A program made the translations under genes and the position numbers. DNA of 64,000 nucleotides from Stenotrophomonas sp. Iso1. Its GTDB lineage: Bacteria > Pseudomonadota > Gammaproteobacteria > Xanthomonadales > Xanthomonadaceae. This document shows, piece after piece, positions 37,835 through 46,864 of this stretch (the stretch's first letter is position 1; each line of letters begins with the position of its first letter). The stretch is from contig NZ_JAODBT010000001.1 of the NCBI RefSeq assembly GCF_027497995.1, positions 620,001 to 684,000 on the forward strand, given 5' to 3'. The notes under the pieces are model-generated. The model worked only from the letters and a program-made list of their open reading frames with translations, made no database searches and was not told where the DNA came from.

Positions 37835-39139
37835 TTACTGGCTCTTGAGTTGCAGTGCCGGTGCCACCTGCATCGCACGCCAAGCCGGCAAAGCCCCGGC
37901 CAGAATGCTGGCAGTGACGGCCATCGCGAATGTGAGTAGCAGCATGGAGCCGTCCAGATGAGCCAGAGACGCATAGCTGGCCGGGCGCTGGCGCACTGCC
38001 CACAGGCCGAACAGTGCGAACACCAGACCGAGCAGGCCGCCGGCCAGCCCGATGGTTCCAGCTTCGACCAGACACTGCTTGAAGATCTCCCGACGGCTGG
38101 CACCGAGTGCGCGGCGCACGCCGATTTCGCCACTGCGACGCAGGAACTTGGCCAGCAGCAGGCCGACGGTGTTGACCAGGCACACCAACAGGAAGCCGAA
38201 CGCCAGCCACATCTGCAAACGCACGTCGCCCGGTACCACGTTGCTGTATTCCATCCACTCCATTACGTCGCGCAGGCGGGTGTTGGCCGGGCGCTCGAAG
38301 CGGCCGGCGGCGCGCTGCTGTTCGGAGTAGTTGTCCAGGTAGGCCTTGAAGTCGCCTGCAGCGCCGGCCGAATCCAGTTCCACCCAGTACTGGATCCAGG
38401 CGCAGGGCACATTGAGTGCCTGCGCGTCGTTGACAATCTCGCGACCGAAGCAGTTCATGTTTCCGCTGCGCTCCATCTTCAGGTCAATGAAGGTGCTGAA
38501 GGGCAACGTCACGCTCTCACCACGACCAAAACGACTGGTGCTGATGTCATAGAACTTCGGTTTGGGGTTCCAGCCATCGAGCACACCCGTCACACGCAGC
38601 GCATGGCCTTCCACCAGCACATCCTTGCCGACACTGTTGGCGCCGTTGAACAGCTTGTCGTTGAGGGTCTTGCTGATCACCGCAACGCGGCCACGGCCTT
38701 CATCGTCAGCCGCGCTCCAGCCTTGGCCGAACAGGAACGGTGTATCGAACATCGGGAAGAAGTCGGCGGAGGTATAGCGCATGTCGATGCTGAAAGGCTT
38801 GAGCGCATCCACACGTGGATCCACGATGCCGCTACCGCCGGTCATCATTGCCTGACGTGTTGCTTTCTTCTGCCGCAACAGTTCTTCGGCATCAAAGCGG
38901 GTCAACTGGGATTCGGGCTCTTCACCGGCCTTGTAGCCCTCACGCATACCCGGGTCCAGCTGCACGTAGAACAATTTTTCGCTCTTGTGCGGGATGGGAT
39001 TGCCGGACAGCACCTTGAACACGGTCAAGGTGGTCATCGAAGCACCGATGCCCAGTGCAATGGCGAGCACCATCAATGCAGTGAGAATCTTGTTGCGGCC
39101 AAAACTGCGTAAGGCAAGTTTGAAGTAGTAGCTGAACAT
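37835..39139 (-). CDS. MacB/FtsX-like permease, type A, pair 2
   Basis: 434 residues from ATG 39139. It starts MFSYYFKLALRSFGRNKILT, then helix 1, then SGNPIPHKSEKLFYVQLDPG. Periplasmic cysteines occur in GNMNCFG and VPCAWIQYWVELD. Coupling segment EIGVRRALGASRREIFKQCL, end PALQLKSQ. It is followed by 138 bases with GC-rich dyads before the pair 2 B gene. A longer in-frame extension upstream overlaps the pair 1 B gene and is not used. Confidence 0.9.
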   Translation of the reverse strand: MFSYYFKLALRSFGRNKILTALMVLAIALGIGASMTTLTVFKVLSGNPIPHKSEKLFYVQLDPGMREGYKAGEEPESQLTRFDAEELLRQKKATRQAMMTGGSGIVDPRVDALKPFSIDMRYTSADFFPMFDTPFLFGQGWSAADDEGRGRVAVISKTLNDKLFNGANSVGKDVLVEGHALRVTGVLDGWNPKPKFYDISTSRFGRGESVTLPFSTFIDLKMERSGNMNCFGREIVNDAQALNVPCAWIQYWVELDSAGAAGDFKAYLDNYSEQQRAAGRFERPANTRLRDVMEWMEYSNVVPGDVRLQMWLAFGFLLVCLVNTVGLLLAKFLRRSGEIGVRRALGASRREIFKQCLVEAGTIGLAGGLLGLVFALFGLWAVRQRPASYASLAHLDGSMLLLTFAMAVTASILAGALPAWRAMQVAPALQLKSQ

Positions 39140-39156
39140 GAGCGTTCCTTGGCCGA

Positions 39157-40374
39157 TCAGGCGCTGCGCGTGGCGACAATGGGTGGAATGGCGGCGGCAC
39201 GGAGCGCGGGGCCGATGACCGCCGCCTGTCCGAGCAACCAAAGCAGTACGGCGCCCACCGGCAGGTAGTACAGCGGCAGCCGTGGGATTTCGAAGTAGTG
39301 CATCAATAATTGATTGCCGCTGTAGGCCAGCAACATGCCGATGACGATGCCAATGCTGGTCAGCAGGAAATTCTCGGTCTGGAAGTACCCGATGATCTGC
39401 CGCCGCGTCGCGCCCAATGCCCGACGGATGCCGATCTGCTTGGTGCGCTGCTGCACCCAGAAACTGGCCAGGCCGATGATGCCCAGTGCGGTCACCAGCA
39501 ACATGGTCACGCACACGCCGAGCAGCAGTCGGGTCATGGCGCGGTCCTGACGGAAGTAGGCATCGCGCAGCTGCAGCAGCGGCATGCTGTAGTCGCCGGA
39601 CAAGATGGCTTCCGGCGTCACCTTGGGCGCGGCGGCGATGGCGTCGCGCACGATGCGGGTGAGGTCCCCGGGATTGGCGCGCAGCACATAGGTGCCGCTC
39701 TGTGCGTTGGTGGTGACCGGTACGATCACCGACCACTGCGCACCGGCGATGCCGTTCTCGCTGCGGCCCGGATCAGGGCGGGCAAAATGGGCCAGAACAC
39801 CGGCCACGGTGTAGTGATAGCTGCCCATCCAGAACGACTTGCCCAACGCGGATTCGCCCGGCCACAGGTGCTCGGCGAACGCTTGGGTGATCCACACCTG
39901 TGCATTCTCTGGCAGGTAGTTCGTGATCGGCTGGTAATCGGCGGCGTCGAACATGCGCCCTTGCACGGGCTTGAGCTGCAGCGTGGCCACGGCATCGGCA
40001 TCGAGCGTGTAGAAGTGTGGAACCCCGCCGTGGTGCTTGCCTTCGGCATCCAGCGTGATGCCGGCGACGCCAGCACGCTGGCCGAACGGCACGGCGTTGG
40101 CGACGCCTGCGGCCTGCACGCCGGCCTGGCCACGCAGTTGCTGCAGCCAGCGGCTGTTGAGGTCCACCGCACTACAGGTGTCGCAGTCATTGAGGGTGAT
40201 GCTGGCGACAGCGGTTTCGTCGACGCCGCTGTCCATGCGCATCAGTTCCATGCGCGAGGCAGCCAGAAACAAGGCGTTGCACAGCACCGCGCAGGCCAGG
40301 GCGATTTCCAGCACGATCAGCGAGGCGGCGATACGGTGGCGCGAGAGTGTGCTGAGGATGGGTTTGATATCCAT
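39157..40374 (-). CDS. MacB/FtsX-like permease, type B, pair 1
   Basis: 405 residues. It starts MDIKPILSTLSRHRIAASLI with helix 1 VLEIALACAVLCNALFLAAS. Its periplasmic domain is the most different among B1-B3 and has a private cysteine pair in LNDCDTCSAVD. The C-terminal half contains ASFWVQQRTKQIGIRRALGA and ends IVATRSA. It begins nine bases after its type A partner ends. Confidence 0.9.
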   Translation of the reverse strand: MDIKPILSTLSRHRIAASLIVLEIALACAVLCNALFLAASRMELMRMDSGVDETAVASITLNDCDTCSAVDLNSRWLQQLRGQAGVQAAGVANAVPFGQRAGVAGITLDAEGKHHGGVPHFYTLDADAVATLQLKPVQGRMFDAADYQPITNYLPENAQVWITQAFAEHLWPGESALGKSFWMGSYHYTVAGVLAHFARPDPGRSENGIAGAQWSVIVPVTTNAQSGTYVLRANPGDLTRIVRDAIAAAPKVTPEAILSGDYSMPLLQLRDAYFRQDRAMTRLLLGVCVTMLLVTALGIIGLASFWVQQRTKQIGIRRALGATRRQIIGYFQTENFLLTSIGIVIGMLLAYSGNQLLMHYFEIPRLPLYYLPVGAVLLWLLGQAAVIGPALRAAAIPPIVATRSA

Positions 40375-40383
40375 ATCCGTTCC

Positions 40384-41715
40384 TTACAGGGCCTTGATCT
40401 GCAACGCGGGATCGATGCGGCTTGCGCGCAGTGCCGGCAACATGCCCGCCACTACCGTGGTCAGCACCGAGGCGACAAAGGTGAAGGCCAGCATCTTCAG
40501 ATCCAGCTGCATCATGTCGGCGTAGGCCAGCGGTTGTTGGCGCACCGCCCACAGGCCGAACAAGGTCAGTAGCAAGCCGCCGAGGCCGCCAGCCAGGCCG
40601 ACCAATGCGGATTCGACCAAGCACTGCTGGAACACCATCGCGCGGGTAGCACCCAATGCACGCAGTACACCGATTTCACCGGTGCGACGCAGGAACTTGG
40701 CCAGCAACAAACCCACCGTGTTGAACAGGCAGATGCCAAGGAAGGCCAGCGCCACCCACGCCTGCAGGCGCACGTCACGCGGCACCACGCCGTTGTAGTC
40801 CATCCACTCCATCAGGCTGCGCAGGCGTACCAGCTCAGGTTGGCTGATGCGGCCGAGCTGATGCTGTTGTTGTGCGTAGCCATCCAGGAACTGGCGATAC
40901 GTGGCGACTTTGGCGGCGTCGTCCAACTGCACCCACAACTGCAGCCATACGCAATCGGCGTTTTCCAGATGCCCCGGGTTGCTGGGCAGGTTCCAGCAGG
41001 TGAACTGCTGAAAATTTCCCGCGTTGAGCTGCAGCCCGGTGAAGAAGGGCACCATCACGTCTTCGCTGCGCGTGTAGTAATCGGCAGTGTCGCCCTGGGC
41101 GAAGCGGCCGCCGACCACCGTGTAGAAGAGTGGCGACGGGCGCCACGGTTTGAGCACGCCGATGATGCGAACCTCACCGTCGCGGATGCGCAGCATCTGC
41201 CCGGTGCTGTCTTTGCCGCCGAACAGGCGCTGGTTCAGATCCCACGAGATCACCGCCACGCGCGAACGACGCTGGTCGTCGTCCTGCGACCAGCCGGCAC
41301 CGAAGGCCATCGGCACCTGAAACATCGGGAAGAAATCCGCCGTGGTCGACAGCATGGTCGCCATGCTCGGCGGCTCGTTGCTGCTGGACGTGGAGAGCTT
41401 GACGCTGCTGTCCACGATCAGAGCCTTGCGGTCGGCCGGGCCATCGCGCCACAGGTCCACAGCGGAGGTGTAGTCAAGCATGTCCAACGGTTCCCTACTT
41501 GCCCGCTCACCACGCGGCGAGGCATCCAGCTGCGGGTAGTAGATGTGCTGACTGCGCCCGGGCAGGGGATCGCCCGAGAGCAGGTGCATCACCGTGAGGG
41601 TGGTCATTGACGCACCGATACCCATGGCGATGGACAGCACCATCAACGCCGTCAACACCGGTGTGCGGCGAAGACTGCGCAGGCCCTGCTGCAGGTAGTA
41701 CGGGAACAAGGACAT
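40384..41715 (-). CDS. MacB/FtsX-like permease, type A, pair 1
   Basis: 443 residues. It starts MSLFPYYLQQGLRSLRRTPV, helix 1 LMVLSIAMGIGASMTTLTVM, then LSGDPLPGRSQHIYYPQLDA. Periplasmic cysteines occur in FQQFTCWNL and ADCVWLQLWVQLD. The coupling segment is EIGVLRALGATRAMVFQQCL and the end is PALQIKAL. It is placed directly after the ATPase gene (11 bases), so it is the first permease of the series. Confidence 0.9.
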   Translation of the reverse strand: MSLFPYYLQQGLRSLRRTPVLTALMVLSIAMGIGASMTTLTVMHLLSGDPLPGRSQHIYYPQLDASPRGERASREPLDMLDYTSAVDLWRDGPADRKALIVDSSVKLSTSSSNEPPSMATMLSTTADFFPMFQVPMAFGAGWSQDDDQRRSRVAVISWDLNQRLFGGKDSTGQMLRIRDGEVRIIGVLKPWRPSPLFYTVVGGRFAQGDTADYYTRSEDVMVPFFTGLQLNAGNFQQFTCWNLPSNPGHLENADCVWLQLWVQLDDAAKVATYRQFLDGYAQQQHQLGRISQPELVRLRSLMEWMDYNGVVPRDVRLQAWVALAFLGICLFNTVGLLLAKFLRRTGEIGVLRALGATRAMVFQQCLVESALVGLAGGLGGLLLTLFGLWAVRQQPLAYADMMQLDLKMLAFTFVASVLTTVVAGMLPALRASRIDPALQIKAL

Positions 41716-41726
41716 GCGAGCTCGCC

Positions 41727-42452
41727 TCAGCCTTGGGTGGAAGCGGCAGCGGCGAGTTTGGCGGCGTGGGCCAGTACCGGCTCACGCAGCAGATCGGTGG
41801 CCTGGCCATCGACGATATGCACGTTGCGCTGTGCGCGTGCGGCCAGCTCCGGATCGTGGGTCACCATGACGATGGTGGTGCCCTGGCTGTTGATCTCTTC
41901 CAGCAGTTCCATCACGCCACGTGCCATCTGCGTGTCCAGGTTGCCGGTCGGTTCATCGGCCAGCAACAGACGCGGGCTGCCTGCCAGTGCACGGGCAATG
42001 GCGGCACGCTGCTGCTGACCACCGGACAGTTCGGCCGGGTAGTGCTTCATGCGCGAGCCCAGGCCAACGCTGGTCAATGCCTTTTCGATACGCTGGCGGC
42101 GCTCGGAAGCGGGCATGCCGCGGTAACGCAGTGGCACATCGACGTTGTCGAACAGGTTGAGGTCGGGAATCAGGTTGAAGCCCTGGAAAATGAAGCCGAT
42201 TTTCTGGTTGCGCAGGCGCGAGCGAGCGTCATCACCAAGGTGGCTCACGTCCTGACCATCGAGCAGGTACTGGCCACTGGTGAAGGTTTCCAGCAGGCCG
42301 GCGATGTTGAGGAAGGTCGTTTTGCCTGAGCCGGACGGACCGGTAACGGCGACGAATTCGCCCTCGCGTACGTGCAGGTCCAGCGAACGCAGCGCGTGGG
42401 TTTCAACCTGTTCGGTACGGAAGACCTTGGAGACGGATTGCATCTGGAGCAT
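41727..42452 (-). CDS. MacB/LolD-type ABC transporter ATPase
   Basis: 241 residues. Motifs: Walker A GPSGSGKTTFLNIAG, Q-loop FIFQGFNLI, signature LSGGQQQRAAIARAL, Walker B LLLADEPTGNLD, switch VMVTHDPELA. This is the only ATPase in the cluster, so it presumably powers all four permease pairs. MacB-type transporters are mechanotransmitters that work on periplasmic substrates rather than moving them through the inner membrane. It sits between the adaptor and the first permease. Confidence 0.95.
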   Translation of the reverse strand: MLQMQSVSKVFRTEQVETHALRSLDLHVREGEFVAVTGPSGSGKTTFLNIAGLLETFTSGQYLLDGQDVSHLGDDARSRLRNQKIGFIFQGFNLIPDLNLFDNVDVPLRYRGMPASERRQRIEKALTSVGLGSRMKHYPAELSGGQQQRAAIARALAGSPRLLLADEPTGNLDTQMARGVMELLEEINSQGTTIVMVTHDPELAARAQRNVHIVDGQATDLLREPVLAHAAKLAAAASTQG

Positions 42453-42466
42453 GGTTTTTCCTTTGA

Positions 42467-42580
42467 TGGCAGGGAACAGGAGCAGGGAAAGGGAATGAAG
42501 GAACAGGGGTGAGGTTTCAGTTGTCTGGTTTCACGGCAGACGAGACGACGTCAGGTTCCTCAACACCCTGTTCCCAATAC
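42467..42580 (-). repeat. GGAACAGGG-type palindrome between adaptor and ATPase genes
   Basis: GGAACAGGGGTGAGG (42500-42514) pairs imperfectly with CCTCAACACCCTGTTCC (42558-42574). Several more copies of GGGAACAGG or AGCAGGGAA occur beside it. It is related to the atpD-atpC spacer element. Confidence 0.6.
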
Positions 42581-43849
42581 TTAGTTGATCGAAACGCTTT
42601 CGTTGTCGCCGAACAGGTCGGCGCCGGATACAACGATCTTGTCGCCGGGTTGCAGGCCGGAGATCACTTCGACTTCGCCCAGGCTGCTTACACCCAACTT
42701 GACCGGACGACGGGTGGCGTTGCTGCCGTTGACGACATAGGCATAGCGACCACCGGACTGCTCGACGAACGGGCCGCGTTCGACCTTGAGTACGTTCTTG
42801 CGGGTGTCCAGCAGGATGCGCGAGCTCATGCGCTGGCTCTGACGCAGGCCTTCGGGTTGTTTGTCGGAGAAGCGGATGCGGGCGACGACTTCACCGTTCA
42901 CCACTTCCGGTGACACGGCCGAGATCTCGCCGGGGAACGGCTGGCCTGAGCCGCTGGTGAGCTGGGCCGGCATGCCGATGGCCAATTCGCGGGCGAAGCT
43001 TTCCGGCACCTTGATTTCGACTTCGAAGCGCGACAGGTCGACCACGCCCAGCACCGGCGCATTGGTGATTACCTGAGTGTGCTGGGTGGCCTGCACCTGG
43101 CCGACTTGGCCATCAAACGGCGCGCGCAGGGTGAGTGCATCCACCTGGCGCTGTACTTCATTCACCACCGCTTTCTGGCGGTCGGCCATCAAGTGCTTGT
43201 TGCGGGCGTCCAGGTCGGCGCCGCGGCTCTGCAGGCTGGCGTCCTGCTGAGCATGCTGCAGTTCGATCTGTGCCTTCTTCAGTTCGTCCTGGGCCTTGGC
43301 CAGGTCGACCTGCGGCACGGCACCACCGTCGAAGCCGCGCTGGTAGCGGTCCAGGTCGCGCTGTGCGGCCGTGCGCATCAGGCCGGCCTGGTCGGACATC
43401 TTGGCGCCGGTGGCACGTGCAAGCGTGGCATCCAGTGCGGCGCGGCTGGCTTCGGCTTCCAGGCCGGCCAGCGTGGACTGTTCCTGCGCCAGCTTGCTGC
43501 GCAGCTCCGGGCTGTCGATCACCGCCAGCTCCTGGCCCTGTTTGACCACGTCACCGGCGACCACCTTCAAGGTGACCGTGCCGGCCGAGATGGCATACAG
43601 CACCGGGCTGTTGGCAGCGATGACGCGACCATCGGCGGCGATATCGCGCACCAGGTCACCTCGGGTGATTTCAGCGATGCGCAGGCGCCCGCCGTCAAAC
43701 GAACGGCTGGCGCCGAGCCAGCTGCTGGCAACGTAGCCAATGCCGCCGATCACCACCACGGTGGCAACGGCGGGCCACAGCCACCGACGCCAAGTAGGCT
43801 GCGGGCGCTGGGAGGAAACCTGGTCCTGGGCGGAAGTGTCGCGGATCAT
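42581..43849 (-). CDS. Periplasmic adaptor (HlyD/RND membrane-fusion family) of the ABC cluster
   Basis: 422 residues. A single N-terminal membrane anchor (WLWPAVATVVVIGGIGYVAS), then a barrel-sandwich hybrid half (GTVTLKVVAGDVVKQGQELA), a long coiled-coil hairpin (about residues 110-240, rich in Q, A, E, K, R), the second half (LRAPFDGQVGQVQATQHTQV) and beta-barrel and membrane-proximal domains (VISGLQPGDKIVVSGADLF). Such proteins link MacB-type pumps to a TolC-like outer membrane channel; no channel gene is present here. It is the first gene after the sigma-54 promoter. Confidence 0.93.
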   Translation of the reverse strand: MIRDTSAQDQVSSQRPQPTWRRWLWPAVATVVVIGGIGYVASSWLGASRSFDGGRLRIAEITRGDLVRDIAADGRVIAANSPVLYAISAGTVTLKVVAGDVVKQGQELAVIDSPELRSKLAQEQSTLAGLEAEASRAALDATLARATGAKMSDQAGLMRTAAQRDLDRYQRGFDGGAVPQVDLAKAQDELKKAQIELQHAQQDASLQSRGADLDARNKHLMADRQKAVVNEVQRQVDALTLRAPFDGQVGQVQATQHTQVITNAPVLGVVDLSRFEVEIKVPESFARELAIGMPAQLTSGSGQPFPGEISAVSPEVVNGEVVARIRFSDKQPEGLRQSQRMSSRILLDTRKNVLKVERGPFVEQSGGRYAYVVNGSNATRRPVKLGVSSLGEVEVISGLQPGDKIVVSGADLFGDNESVSIN

Positions 43850-43882
43850 CTGGGGCTTCGCTGCAAGGGTTGCTATTGATTA

Positions 43883-43898
43883 AGCAGGCAGCGTGCCA
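43883..43898 (-). promoter_or_regulatory. Sigma-54 (-24/-12) promoter for the ABC/two-component operon
   Basis: On the minus strand the bases read TGGCACG-CTGC-CTGC-T. Consensus is TGGCACG-N4-TTGC-A/T, so only one position differs, and the GG and GC dinucleotides are exactly ten bases apart. Predicted start is near 43872, leaving about 23 bases before the adaptor ATG. The operon encodes its own sigma-54 response regulator. Confidence 0.8.
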
Positions 43899-43950
43899 AC
43901 TTCAATTGATTGAATTCATTGGATATTTATGTTGAGGCGAGTGTGTCCGG

Positions 43951-43982
43951 GTGTCCGCGGACACTTTCGCGGACAGTGTCCG
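43951..43982. promoter_or_regulatory. Two dyad boxes, candidate enhancer sites for the response regulator
   Basis: GTGTCCGCGGACAC (43951-43964) is a perfect 14-base palindrome, and CGGACAGTGTCCG (43970-43982) is a perfect 13-base dyad. Their centres are about 18-19 bases apart and 85-105 bases upstream of the predicted sigma-54 start, the usual spacing for NtrC-type enhancers. Further TGTCCG half-sites flank them on both sides (43943-44000). Confidence 0.65.
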
Positions 43983-44065
43983 GGGTCCGGATGTCCGCAG
44001 ATGTCTGCTGTCTGACCAGATCGCTGACTTAGAATGTCGCGATCACCAACGCGAGCGGATGAACT

Positions 44066-45898
44066 ATGTGCGGCATTGTGGGAGCGATCGCTGATCGCGA
44101 TGTGGTTCCAGTACTGATTGAAGGACTCAAGCGGCTGGAATACCGCGGCTACGACTCGTCGGGCATCGCGGTGTTGAACGGCGATCAGATACGCCGCGTG
44201 CGCCGTACCGGCCGCGTCGCGGAAATGGAAGGTGCTGCCGCTGCCGAGCAGTTCCAGTCCAATCTGGGCATTGGTCACACGCGCTGGGCTACCCATGGCG
44301 GCGTCACCGAGTCCAACGCGCACCCGCATATCAGTGAGGGGGTGGCGCTGGTACACAACGGCATCATCGAGAACCACGAAGAACAGCGCGAGAAGTTGAC
44401 CGCGTTGGGCTATGTGTTCGAGTCACAGACCGATACCGAAGTCATCGCGCACCTCATCCATCACCATCTGCAGGCCGACCATGACGACCTGCTCAGCGCG
44501 TTGCAGCACACGGTGAAAGAACTGACTGGCGCCTACGCGCTGGCGGTGATCAGCCGCAAGGAGCCTGAGCGCATGGTGGTCGCGCGGATGGGCTGCCCGC
44601 TGCTGGTGGGCCTGGGCGAAGGCGAGAACTTCGTCGCCTCGGACGTATCGGCCATCCTGCAGGCCACCCGTCGGGTGATGTTCCTGGAGGAGGGCGACAC
44701 TGCCGAGCTGACCCGTCAGGGCGTGCGCGTGTTCGATGGCAACAACGCACCGGTGCAGCGCGAGCAGCGCATGTCCGATGTGTCGCTGGCCTCGCTGGAA
44801 CTGGGCCCGTACCGCCATTTCATGCAGAAGGAAATCCACGAGCAGCCGCGTGCGCTGGGTGACACCCTTGAAGCGGCCATCGATGCCGGTGGCTTCCCGG
44901 CCACGTTGTTCGGCAAGAATGCCGAAGCGGTGTTGAAGGACATCGAAGGCGTGCAGATTCTGGCCTGTGGCACCAGCTACTACGCCGGCCTGACCGCGCG
45001 TTACTGGATCGAAGCCATTGCCGGCCTGCCGTGCAGCGTGGAGATCGCCAGCGAGTACCGTTACCGCGCTGCGTATGCAAATCCCAAGCACCTGATCGTC
45101 ACCATCTCCCAGTCCGGCGAAACCCTGGACACGATGGAAGCGCTCAAGTACGCCAAGTCACTGGGACACCTGCACACGCTGTCCATCTGCAACGTGCCGG
45201 AAAGTGCGATCCCGCGCGCCAGCGAACTGGTTTGCTACACCCGCGCCGGTGCCGAAATCGGTGTGGCCTCAACCAAGGCATTCACCACCCAGCTGGCAGC
45301 GTTGTTCCAGTTGACCGTGGTGCTGGGCAAGCTGCAGGGCAAGGTCAGCGCCGAGCAGGAAGCGGACTACCTGGAGCAACTGCGTCACCTGCCGGGCAGC
45401 GTGCAGCATGCGTTGAACCTGGAGCCGCAGATCATCACCTGGGCCGAGCGCTTTGCCGGCAAGTCCAACGCGCTGTTCCTTGGTCGCGGACTGCACTATC
45501 CGATCGCTCTGGAAGGCGCGCTCAAGCTCAAGGAAATCTCCTACATCCATGCCGAGGCTTACCCGGCGGGCGAGCTAAAGCATGGCCCGCTGGCGCTGGT
45601 GGACGCAGAAATGCCGGTGGTGGTCATCGCCCCCAACGACAGCCTGCTGGAGAAGGTGAAATCCAACATGCAGGAAGTGCGCGCGCGTGGCGGCGAGCTG
45701 TTCGTGTTCACCGACCAGGACAGCAATTTCAATGCGTCCGAAGGTGTGCATGTGATCCGTACTCCGCGCCATGCCGGTGTGCTCAGTGCGGTGGTGCACA
45801 CCATCCCGGTGCAGTTGCTGGCCTACCACACGGCCTTGGCGCGCGGCACGGATGTGGACAAACCGCGCAACCTCGCCAAGAGCGTGACGGTCGAATAA
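44066..45898 (+). CDS. glmS: Glutamine--fructose-6-phosphate aminotransferase
   Basis: 610 residues. The N-terminal glutaminase begins [20 protein letters not shown] with catalytic Cys2, and [20 protein letters not shown] is the glutaminase loop. Two SIS isomerase domains follow ([38 protein letters not shown]). The C-terminus [15 protein letters not shown] is the conserved end recognised in Tn7 target DNA. It makes glucosamine-6-phosphate for cell-wall precursors. It is divergent from the adaptor gene. Confidence 0.98.
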   Translation: MCGIVGAIADRDVVPVLIEGLKRLEYRGYDSSGIAVLNGDQIRRVRRTGRVAEMEGAAAAEQFQSNLGIGHTRWATHGGVTESNAHPHISEGVALVHNGIIENHEEQREKLTALGYVFESQTDTEVIAHLIHHHLQADHDDLLSALQHTVKELTGAYALAVISRKEPERMVVARMGCPLLVGLGEGENFVASDVSAILQATRRVMFLEEGDTAELTRQGVRVFDGNNAPVQREQRMSDVSLASLELGPYRHFMQKEIHEQPRALGDTLEAAIDAGGFPATLFGKNAEAVLKDIEGVQILACGTSYYAGLTARYWIEAIAGLPCSVEIASEYRYRAAYANPKHLIVTISQSGETLDTMEALKYAKSLGHLHTLSICNVPESAIPRASELVCYTRAGAEIGVASTKAFTTQLAALFQLTVVLGKLQGKVSAEQEADYLEQLRHLPGSVQHALNLEPQIITWAERFAGKSNALFLGRGLHYPIALEGALKLKEISYIHAEAYPAGELKHGPLALVDAEMPVVVIAPNDSLLEKVKSNMQEVRARGGELFVFTDQDSNFNASEGVHVIRTPRHAGVLSAVVHTIPVQLLAYHTALARGTDVDKPRNLAKSVTVE

Positions 45899-46370
45899 GC
45901 CGATCACGCAAGCCGCAGGGCGTTGCATGCAAGGGGGTGATCCGGCCGGACAAGGCGGATCCCCCCCTTTTTGTTTACGGGCATCCATGACGTCGGACCC
46001 GTAGCCACGGACGGCGTGGCTCCATGGCAGGCGTTCGGTCGACGGCGGCCGAACTTTAGTGCAATGGAAAGGCGGCATTCAGCGGCGATTTCATTCGCGA
46101 TGCCATGCTCCAGTCATCAACCGGTTTCCACGATGAACCGTCCCAAATATGCCGACCTTGGTCGTGCAGGAGCGGTCGTAGACTCGGAAGGGTCAAGGGC
46201 ACGGCCGATGTATTGCCGCCGACCTCGCCCGTGATGAAGCAACTCGTCTGCCGAAGCACAGCAACGGTCGGCGACATGCACCAAACGTGTGCTGGTCGAT
46301 CTATCGCCGGACTACGGCGGCATATCGGAAGGGCACGCTTTCAATCAGTAGCCTGTAACAGGAAACAAGA
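45899..46370. other. 472-base gap after glmS with terminator and REP-like hairpin
   Basis: The gap holds the glmS terminator and, at 45994-46014, GTAG followed by AGCCACG...CGTGGCT, which resembles the GTAG-headed REP elements of Stenotrophomonas. The remaining 350 bases show nothing coding. Confidence 0.5.
45931..45974 (+). terminator. Intrinsic terminator of glmS
   Basis: AAGGGGG plus TGATCCG (45931-45944) pairs with CGGAT plus CCCCCCCTT (45956-45969), followed by TTTTGTTT. Confidence 0.75.
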
Positions 46371-46802
46371 ATGAACGTCCGAGAACTGCTGCGATCGAAG
46401 AAAGATGCAATCGTCACCATCGATGTTGAAGACACGATCGGCGGCGCCGCACACAAAATGAGCGCGCACAAGATTGCTGCGCTGGTGGTGATGAAAGACG
46501 ATGCCCCGGTGGGGATGATTTCTGAAAAGGACATCGTGCGCAGCCTGGCCGAAGACGGCCCACAAGCGGGTAGAAGGGTTATTTCCAGCCTGTCCTCGGC
46601 GGGTCTGGAGAACATTGCTCCCGATGCGACGCTCAAGCAGGCCATGGCGCTGATGACGTACTCGCGTCACCGCCATCTGATGGTCACCGAGAACGACACG
46701 CTGGTCGGCATCCTGAGCCTGGGCGATATCGTGAAGAATCTGCTGAGTGAGCTGGAACTGGAGAAGGCGGTACTGCAGGACATCTACATCGCGGCGCATT
46801 GA
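46371..46802 (+). CDS. CBS-pair domain protein
   Basis: 143 residues made only of two CBS motifs (Bateman module): IVTIDVEDTIGGAAHKMSAH, then DDAPVGMISEKDIVRSLAED, and in the second repeat DATLKQAMALMTYSRHRHLM and ENDTLVGILSLGDIVKNLL. Such stand-alone CBS proteins bind adenine nucleotides and often regulate enzymes or transporters. It is monocistronic and followed by its own terminator. It lies between glmS and a decayed glmS 3' copy. Confidence 0.93.
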   Translation: MNVRELLRSKKDAIVTIDVEDTIGGAAHKMSAHKIAALVVMKDDAPVGMISEKDIVRSLAEDGPQAGRRVISSLSSAGLENIAPDATLKQAMALMTYSRHRHLMVTENDTLVGILSLGDIVKNLLSELELEKAVLQDIYIAAH

Positions 46803-46830
46803 CGGCGTGCGTTGATGACGCGGTGAGATG

Positions 46831-46864
46831 AAAACGGCCCGAGGCGGAAGCACCGGGCCGTTTT
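46831..46864 (+). terminator. Intrinsic terminator after the CBS gene
   Basis: AAAACGGCCC (46831-46840) and GGGCCGTTTT (46855-46864) form a perfect 10-bp stem with U-rich 3' side. Confidence 0.85.

Noticed and set aside
44007..44035. glmS promoter with -10 TAGAAT at 44030-44035
   Set aside because: The -10 looks reasonable but no convincing -35 is present, so it was not listed as a feature.
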